This document shows, piece by piece, positions 1 through 5,045 of a stretch of 7,735 bases of DNA; the stretch's first letter is position 1, and every line of letters begins with the position of its first letter. The notes under the pieces were generated by a model. The model made no database searches and was not told the origin of the DNA. It was given only the letters and a program-made list of their open reading frames with translations. Source of the stretch: Capsulimonas sp. (GTDB lineage Bacteria; Armatimonadota; Armatimonadia; Armatimonadales; Capsulimonadaceae); assembly GCA_025963815.1 (NCBI GenBank), contig JAOQAA010000097.1:1-7735 (forward strand). The letters run 5' to 3'. Made by a program: the position numbers and the translations under genes.

Positions 1-1
1 G

Positions 2-217
2 GAAATCTCCGGCAGTATGGACGCCGACAAAATCACGCAGGCGGCGGCGGCGCTGACGCCGCGCAAGCTGCTTTTCGGCAGCGGCCTGCCCTATAGCGAT
101 CCGCAGCTGACGATCGGCCTGGTCAACGACGCCTCGGCGCTGACCACCGCCGACCGCACCCGCATCTTCTCACAGAACTCCGTGTTGCTATTCAATGCCC
201 AAAACGACAGCGAGTAA
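2..217 (+). CDS. C-terminal fragment of a probable Amidohydro_2-type metal-dependent hydrolase (5' end outside window)
   Basis: Only the last ~71 codons are present. The frame is open from base 2 to the TAA at 215-217, so the true start lies upstream and the ATG at 17 is probably internal. The visible pattern is R-K-L-L-F-G-S-G-L-P, then a helix, then L-T-T-A-D-R-T-R-I-F-S-Q-N-S-V-L-L-F. This matches the usual end of amidohydrolase-2 TIM-barrel enzymes: a beta strand ending FGSDxP, then 'ls.edr..i...Na.rLf'. In that family the Asp of FGSDxP is a metal ligand (for example in ACMSD). Here it is Gly (codon 83-85), a variant I recall from some subfamilies, so catalysis may differ. The substrate cannot be judged. 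The 23-base overlap with the next gene suggests co-transcription. The family call rests on a short C-terminal stretch and is moderate at best. Confidence 0.5.
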   Translation, partial: EISGSMDADKITQAAAALTPRKLLFGSGLPYSDPQLTIGLVNDASALTTADRTRIFSQNSVLLFNAQNDSE

Positions 218-1988
218 CGCGGGCGCAGCGCCCGAATTGACCCCTGACGCCGCTTCCGACCGCAAGGAGCGGCGTTTTGTCGGCGCAATAATTGCCGTCG
301 CATTGTTCCTTACCAGCTTTTCCGCGCTTCTTGGTTATGCGATCGTCCCACCCGGCATGCAGTTTGTGGGGACGGCGTATAATATCGATGATTACAACGT
401 CTATCTGTCCTGGCTGCGCCAGACGACGGACGGCTTGTTCCTCCAGCATAATCTGTTTACGACGGAGCCGCAGCCGAGCTTGCTGTTCAGCTTTCTCTTC
501 TCCGCAATGGGACTCATCGCGCGCCTGACGCATCTGCCATTGGCGATCGTCCTGCACATAATACGAATCGCCAGCGGATTTGGTCTGCTCTGGCTGGCGT
601 ATCGGTTCATGGTCCTGTGCTTTCCCAAAGACCGCGCCGCGCGTCTGACGTCTCTGGGTCTGCTTTGCTTCAGCAGCGGCTTTGGCTGGACCCAATGGTC
701 GCAGTGGAGCGACAAGAACCCATCTAGTGCGCCGATCGACGCCTTTCAGCCCGAAGCCTATACCTTTCTCAGCCTGTATCTGACGCCGCTTTTCACCGTC
801 AGCTCGCTGCTGATTTTAGGAACGCTGTATAGCCTGCTGCTTTCGTTCCGCACGGGCAAAATGCGCTACGCAAGCCTCGCGGGGCTTTGCGGGTTTATCC
901 TCGGCAATATCCACTCGTACGACGTTTTTCATGTTGCGGCGGCCTGGGGATTGTTTCTCATCGCCTGGACGATCTGGAAGCGCGGCCGAAACGTCGCGCG
1001 CGTCTGGGTACACGCCATTTGGGCGCTCGCTCTGACGATGCCGACGACGCTGTACATCTACTACATCTATCGCACGAACGCTGTGTTCAACGAACGGGCG
1101 AACACGCCGACACTTTCTCCGGCGTTCTGGCATTATATTCTCGGCTACGGGCTCGTGTTTTTCCTGGCGGTCTGCGCGCCGATCTTGATATGGCGGCGCC
1201 ATGCGCGGCTAAAATCGTCACTTGCCGAAACGCCTGGGAAATCGGCGCTGCGGGACGACGATGGAACGATCGGGGGATGGTCGAACGGCTCCACGTTCCT
1301 GTTTGTCGCCAGCTGGGCGGTGGCGGGCCTGTGCGTGATCTACCTCCCCTTTGGCTTTCAGCGCAAAATGCTGATGGGCGAGCATATTCCCCTGTGCCTG
1401 CTGGCGGGGTGGGCGGCGTCGACGCTCACGCGCAATCTTGAGCCGCGCGTACGTTCTGCGGCTTTGAGCGCGCTGGTGCTGCTGACATTCCCGTCGAACG
1501 CATTATTTTTGGTGCGCGACGCCAACCACTTACAGACAAACAGCTCGGAAACCTCCGCGCTTCCGTTCCTCAACGCCAATTATGTTTCGTCTGTTGAGTG
1601 GCTGAACCGAAATGCGCCCAAGGGTTCCGCAATAGTGATGTCTCCCATCGACGACTTCAATAATCCAGGCGCATTGTACGTACCAGGAATGACGGGACAT
1701 GCCGTCTGGGCGGGGCATTGGTCCGAGACGCCGCAATACGGCGACCGCATTCAAGAATACCGGCGCTTCTCCGACTCCGAGACCTCCGATGAGGATCGCC
1801 GCGCGTTTCTGCGGGATACCCACGCACAGTATTTTGTGTTTTCCCGAGCGCTCGCCAAAGCGACGTACACCTCGCGCGCCGGTCAGACGCATACCTTTTC
1901 GGACTTTGCCGCCAGTCCTCCTCCGTACCTGATTCCGGTGAATACAAACGATGGTTATGTGGTCTTCCAGATCGACCTCGCAAAATAA
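195..1988 (+). CDS. Polytopic membrane protein, GT-C-like putative glycosyltransferase
   Basis: A 597-residue integral membrane protein of unknown substrate. After a 28-residue hydrophilic, probably cytoplasmic, N-terminus come about 10-12 hydrophobic segments, roughly at residues 29-51, 95-110, 116-142, 150-163, 190-216, 225-239, 243-260, 270-291, 311-333, 366-387, 397-409 and 420-439. Residues 52-94 form a first outer loop carrying D65-D66 in N-I-D-D-Y-N-V-Y. GT-C enzymes, which use polyprenyl-phosphate sugars, typically carry acidic catalytic residues in this loop. A soluble C-terminal domain (about 441-597) contains V-E-W-L-N-R-N-A-P and V-W-A-G-H-W-S-E-T-P, a layout common in unannotated GT39-like membrane proteins. 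The ATG at 195 overlaps the upstream gene by 23 bases and has no clear Shine-Dalgarno site; TTG at 186 or 237 are alternative starts. The membrane topology is clear from sequence; glycosyltransferase activity is inferred. A membrane protein of another function remains possible. Confidence 0.6.
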   Translation: MPKTTASNAGAAPELTPDAASDRKERRFVGAIIAVALFLTSFSALLGYAIVPPGMQFVGTAYNIDDYNVYLSWLRQTTDGLFLQHNLFTTEPQPSLLFSFLFSAMGLIARLTHLPLAIVLHIIRIASGFGLLWLAYRFMVLCFPKDRAARLTSLGLLCFSSGFGWTQWSQWSDKNPSSAPIDAFQPEAYTFLSLYLTPLFTVSSLLILGTLYSLLLSFRTGKMRYASLAGLCGFILGNIHSYDVFHVAAAWGLFLIAWTIWKRGRNVARVWVHAIWALALTMPTTLYIYYIYRTNAVFNERANTPTLSPAFWHYILGYGLVFFLAVCAPILIWRRHARLKSSLAETPGKSALRDDDGTIGGWSNGSTFLFVASWAVAGLCVIYLPFGFQRKMLMGEHIPLCLLAGWAASTLTRNLEPRVRSAALSALVLLTFPSNALFLVRDANHLQTNSSETSALPFLNANYVSSVEWLNRNAPKGSAIVMSPIDDFNNPGALYVPGMTGHAVWAGHWSETPQYGDRIQEYRRFSDSETSDEDRRAFLRDTHAQYFVFSRALAKATYTSRAGQTHTFSDFAASPPPYLIPVNTNDGYVVFQIDLAK

Positions 1989-2008
1989 ACTACATTTGTC
2001 GGCACTGC

Positions 2009-2038
2009 TTGCGAACGATGGCCGTTTTGGGCTATAAT
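2009..2038 (+). promoter_or_regulatory. Probable sigma-70-type promoter for miaB
   Basis: A perfect TATAAT (2033-2038) lies 18 bases after TTGCGA (2009-2014), which matches the -35 consensus at 4 of 6 positions. The predicted transcription start, about seven bases beyond the -10 box, falls at roughly 2044-2047, on or just before the miaB ATG at 2047. The element sits in the 58-base gap after the membrane protein gene, where I see no terminator hairpin. It would drive miaB and probably the LCP gene behind it. Confidence 0.6.
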
Positions 2039-2046
2039 AACCCGTT

Positions 2047-3444
2047 ATGACCGATGAAATTTTAACTGGACGCGGCGGCTACACCGTATTGACCTGGGGC
2101 TGCCAGATGAACGAGGACGACTCGACTCAAATGGCGCTGATGCTGGAGTCGCAAGGATATACGCGCGCGGAGCGCGTGGAAGACTCGGCGGTGATCCTGC
2201 TCAACACTTGTTCGGTGCGCGCCAAACCCGAACGCAAGGTTTACAGCAAGCTTGGCGAACTGCGCGAACTCAAAGTGGCGAATCCGGATCTGGTGATCGG
2301 CGTGTGCGGCTGTATGGCGCAGAAAGAAGCGCCGGAGATCCGCCGCCGCGCGCCGTATGTGGATCTGGTGGTCGGCACGGGACAGATCGACCGTATCCCC
2401 GCCCTGGTGGACCGCGTGCGCGATGAGCGAATGCCCATCATCGCTACGGACCTCCCGGACCGCAAGGATCGCCACGACAAGCCGACCCCCATTCGCATGA
2501 TGGGCGGGACGGAGCCTAAGCTCAAGACATTCGTCTCCATCTCCTACGGCTGCGACAAGTTCTGCACCTTCTGCATCGTGCCGATCACGCGCGGCAAGGA
2601 GCGCTCGCGCCCGGCCGACGACATCGTGCTGGAAGTGGAGCGGCTGGCGTCGCTGGGCACGCAGCAGGTGACGCTGCTTGGTCAAACCGTCAACTCCTAT
2701 GGCAAGTTTTTAGACGAACCCTGTTCGTTTGCGCACCTTCTGGAGCGGCTGAACGCCATTGAGGGAATCGAGCGAATTCGCTACACCTCGCCGTACCCCA
2801 AAGACTTCAATGACGATGTGATCCATGCGATCGCGACCCTGCCCAAGGTCTGCGAACAGGTCCACATGCCCGTACAGGTCGGCGATGACGAATTGCTGAA
2901 GCGCATGCATCGTGGGTATACGCTGGAGCAGTATCGCACCATTGTGACCAAGCTGCGCACCGCCGCTCCGGATGTCGCGCTGACCACGGACCTCATGCTC
3001 GGCTTCCCCGGCGAAACGCACGAGCAGTATCTGAACACGATGGACTTTGTGCGTGAGATGCGCTTTGACTCAGCGTTCATGTTCGCCTACTCGCCGCGCG
3101 AGGGCACTAAGGCCGCCGTCTACGAAGATCAGATCCCCGAGACGGTCAAAATGGCGCGCCTGAGCGCGCTAATCGCGCTGCAAAACGAGATCACCGTAGA
3201 GATTAACCACAGCCAGGTCGGCAATGTCTATGAAGTGCTCGTGGAGCGCCGCAGTCCGAAGGATCCGAACAAGTGGACGGGGTTGAACCGGCAGGGGAAG
3301 ACAATCAACTTCCCGGCGGGCCGTGACCTTGTCGGTCAGATAGTTCAGGTACGGGCCGTAAAGGCGCACCTCTGGGGCTTTACAGGCGAGATGCTGCCCG
3401 CGCGTGAAGAGCGCGGAATTGCGCTGACGATGGCGGCCGCGTGA
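2047..3444 (+). CDS. miaB: tRNA-2-methylthio-N6-dimethylallyladenosine synthase (MiaB)
   Basis: A cytoplasmic radical-SAM methylthiotransferase that converts i6A37 to ms2i6A37 in tRNAs reading UNN codons. At 465 residues it has the normal family length. The N-terminal UPF0004 domain has the three cluster cysteines C19 (W-G-C-Q-M-N), C55 (N-T-C-S-V-R) and C89 (C-G-C-M-A-Q). The radical-SAM core has C169-x3-C173-x2-C176 in Y-G-C-D-K-F-C-T-F-C, followed by I-V-P-I-T-R-G-K-E-R-S-R, the sequence that marks MiaB rather than RimO or MtaB. A TRAM domain occupies about residues 384-448. Small departures from the usual family text are G-Q-T-V-N (commonly GQNVN) at 212-216 and V-Q-V-G-D-D (commonly QSGS) at 276-281. 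The ATG at 2047 places the first motif at residue 16, as expected. No Shine-Dalgarno site precedes it and the -10 box ends eight bases upstream, so the mRNA is probably leaderless. Confidence 0.96.
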   Translation: MTDEILTGRGGYTVLTWGCQMNEDDSTQMALMLESQGYTRAERVEDSAVILLNTCSVRAKPERKVYSKLGELRELKVANPDLVIGVCGCMAQKEAPEIRRRAPYVDLVVGTGQIDRIPALVDRVRDERMPIIATDLPDRKDRHDKPTPIRMMGGTEPKLKTFVSISYGCDKFCTFCIVPITRGKERSRPADDIVLEVERLASLGTQQVTLLGQTVNSYGKFLDEPCSFAHLLERLNAIEGIERIRYTSPYPKDFNDDVIHAIATLPKVCEQVHMPVQVGDDELLKRMHRGYTLEQYRTIVTKLRTAAPDVALTTDLMLGFPGETHEQYLNTMDFVREMRFDSAFMFAYSPREGTKAAVYEDQIPETVKMARLSALIALQNEITVEINHSQVGNVYEVLVERRSPKDPNKWTGLNRQGKTINFPAGRDLVGQIVQVRAVKAHLWGFTGEMLPAREERGIALTMAAA

Positions 3445-3460
3445 TCGGGCGCGCCGGATT

Positions 3461-3466
3461 AAGGAT
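3461..3466 (+). promoter_or_regulatory. Ribosome binding site that decides the TTG start of the LCP gene
   Basis: AAGGAT, close to the Shine-Dalgarno consensus, stands five bases before TTG at 3472. The alternative ATG at 3493 (codon 8) is preceded only by AG-rich lysine codons. The TTG start also keeps the short basic N-terminus before the membrane segment. Confidence 0.6.
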
Positions 3467-3471
3467 AACCG

Positions 3472-4950
3472 TTGGACCAAGGTAAGAAGAAGATGTGGCG
3501 GCGCACGGGGATTATCGTGGCGCTGTTGTTTGTCGTGTCTGTCGTCGGCGGACTTGGCTTCTTAAAGCGTATTCTCACGGCGGGTAAAAACGAGCATACT
3601 GGATCGGGAACGTCCACCAGCATCGGCGATACGATCAAACAGGCCACGGACCTTGCGTTCAATCCCAGCGCCGGGTTTCCCGGACAGGATCGGATCAATA
3701 TCCTTTGCATGGGGATCGACGACAACTGGACCGACACCGATCAGGTCTACACGAAAGACGCGCGCACGGACACGCTGTTTATCCTGAGCCTCGATCTGAT
3801 CAACCATAAAATCTCCATGCTTTCCATCCCTCGCGACACCTACGCGCACATCGCCGGTACGAACCACAGCTTCAAGATCAATTCGGCATACCAGACCGGC
3901 GGCCCCGAGCGAGCCGTTCAGACGGTGCAAGAGCTTCTCGGCGTCCACGCCGACCATTACATGGTCTTGAATATTGATGCGACGAAGAAGATGGTCGACG
4001 CGCTGGGCGGCGTAGATGTCAATGTCGAGAATGAGATGCATTATCACGACGCCTGGGGCCACCTTAGCATTGACCTGATGCCGGGCGAGCAGCATCTGGA
4101 CGGCGCTCAGGCTGTCGGCTTTGCCCGATATCGCCACCCCGACGCCGGCAAAAAAGGATCGCCTGAGGACGGCGATGATCGCCGGATGTACCGTCAGCAT
4201 GTGCTGCTCAAAGGAATGATCGGCAAAGCGAAGAACCTTGCCAACGTAACGCAGGCGCCGCATTTGATTGATGTGGGCATGTCGTCGATCCGAACGGATC
4301 TGACGCGCGGCCAGCTCTACGATCTGGCGGCGATCTTCAAAGGCGTGCAGCCCGACGACATCAAGACCGCTTCTATTCCTGGCGAGGACTTCCGGGGGCC
4401 AGATGGCGCCTGGTTCTTCCGGCCGGATGCGCCGAAGTCATCCGCCTATGTCGATTGGCTGATCAAAGGGGATGAAACGGCCATTCGCCGCCTGACGCCC
4501 ATCGTGGTCAAGAATGGGACCGATATCAACGGTCTAGCGCAGCGCGCTGTACGGCAGCTAATCGCTTACGGTTATACGGATGTCCGAAACGGCGGCACGA
4601 CTCGAAAGATCGCCGCTCCCGTCGTCCCAGCGGGAACGCCCGAGTCCGAGACCTCCATGACAGGAACCGCTACGCCGCCCGTAACAGCGACCGCCAAGCC
4701 AGCTGTCTATGAGGTGACGGAGCTTCTCGATAGCGGCGTCCCCAGTCCGGATGTGGTGCGGGATATCCTCACCGGCATGCAGATGATGAACGCTCAGGTC
4801 CTGCGCCGTCCCAACAAGCCTAACCATCTTGGCTGGACGCCTCCCGTAAACGTGACGGTCGTTCTCGGCAAGGATTACGCCGACGCGAACCCGGAGGCGG
4901 CTCCGGATGCGGGGACGACGACGGGTGAGACCGGATCTTCGTCGGAATAG
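3472..4950 (+). CDS. LytR-CpsA-Psr (LCP) family protein with C-terminal LytR_C domain
   Basis: A 492-residue membrane-anchored protein of the family that transfers lipid-linked glycopolymers onto peptidoglycan or other wall acceptors. A basic N-terminus (K5-R11) precedes one membrane helix (about 13-31), so the rest should lie outside the cytoplasmic membrane. The LCP domain covers about 74-260: I-N-I-L-C-M-G-I-D-D (75-84), R98-T-D100-T, S-I-P-R121-D122, F-K-I-N-S-A-Y, G-V-D-V, L-D-G-A-Q-A with R219 and R221, then D-D-R-R-M-Y-R-Q (235-242). These Asp and Arg residues are the conserved lipid-phosphate and metal site of the family. A LytR_C domain begins at about 343 (V-V-K-N-G-T), is interrupted by a Pro/Thr/Ala-rich stretch (about 376-410), and ends in V-T-V-V-L-G-K-D (461-468). 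A disordered acidic/Thr/Ser tail closes the protein. It starts 27 bases after miaB, probably in the same transcript. The polymer it attaches is unknown. Confidence 0.9.
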   Translation: MDQGKKKMWRRTGIIVALLFVVSVVGGLGFLKRILTAGKNEHTGSGTSTSIGDTIKQATDLAFNPSAGFPGQDRINILCMGIDDNWTDTDQVYTKDARTDTLFILSLDLINHKISMLSIPRDTYAHIAGTNHSFKINSAYQTGGPERAVQTVQELLGVHADHYMVLNIDATKKMVDALGGVDVNVENEMHYHDAWGHLSIDLMPGEQHLDGAQAVGFARYRHPDAGKKGSPEDGDDRRMYRQHVLLKGMIGKAKNLANVTQAPHLIDVGMSSIRTDLTRGQLYDLAAIFKGVQPDDIKTASIPGEDFRGPDGAWFFRPDAPKSSAYVDWLIKGDETAIRRLTPIVVKNGTDINGLAQRAVRQLIAYGYTDVRNGGTTRKIAAPVVPAGTPESETSMTGTATPPVTATAKPAVYEVTELLDSGVPSPDVVRDILTGMQMMNAQVLRRPNKPNHLGWTPPVNVTVVLGKDYADANPEAAPDAGTTTGETGSSSE

Positions 4951-4959
4951 AATCTCAAA

Positions 4960-4989
4960 CCCACATCTTCCCGATGTGGGATGCTTTTT
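4960..4989 (+). terminator. Rho-independent terminator after the LCP gene
   Basis: A perfect 8-bp stem, CCCACATC (4960-4967) with GATGTGGG (4973-4980), encloses the loop TTCCC. Four bases later comes a run of five T (4985-4989). It lies nine bases after the LCP stop codon and would end the miaB-LCP transcript. The four-base gap before the short T run makes it somewhat weaker than an ideal terminator. Confidence 0.75.
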
Positions 4990-4993
4990 GACA
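4988..4993 (+). promoter_or_regulatory. Possible -35 box for mutS (TTGACA)
   Basis: A perfect TTGACA overlaps the end of the terminator T run. mutS needs a promoter in this 95-base gap if the terminator works. No convincing -10 box follows at 16-18 bases: the sequence there is the dyad at 5002-5021, with TCAGTA at the 17-base spacing. Either the promoter is weak or activator-dependent, or the match is chance. Confidence 0.3.
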
Positions 4994-5001
4994 CGGTGCG
5001 G

Positions 5002-5021
5002 CCCTGTACCTCAGTACAGGG
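5002..5021 (+). promoter_or_regulatory. Perfect dyad upstream of mutS, LexA-box-like operator candidate
   Basis: CCCTGTAC (5002-5009) and GTACAGGG (5014-5021) are perfect inverted copies around CTCA. The core reads CTGT-N8-ACAG (5004-5019), the enterobacterial LexA box pattern. The inner GTAC-N4-GTAC also resembles the centre of the cyanobacterial LexA motif. It sits where the -10 region of a TTGACA promoter would be, a typical repressor position. No T run follows, so it is a poor intrinsic terminator. It could instead act as an RNA hairpin in the mutS leader. The dyad itself is certain; its role is not. Confidence 0.4.
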
Positions 5022-5045
5022 TCAGATTTCGGTGCGTTATCTTCC

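Noticed and set aside
220..234. Palindrome CGGGCGC-A-GCGCCCG as a terminator of the first gene
   Set aside because: No T run follows and it lies inside the next coding region.
378..383. TATAAT inside the membrane protein gene
   Set aside because: It encodes Tyr-Asn within the conserved first outer loop, no supported -35 precedes it and no start codon follows at a useful distance.
2062..2685. Long open frame on the - strand opposite miaB, and similar ones opposite mutS and the LCP gene
   Set aside because: They lie wholly opposite well-identified genes, are rich in Arg/His/Ala as expected from antisense of G+C-rich coding DNA, and show no recognisable domain.
5002..5021. The mutS-upstream dyad as a second tandem terminator
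   Set aside because: The stem is good, but the bases after it (TCAGATTTC) contain no proper T run.
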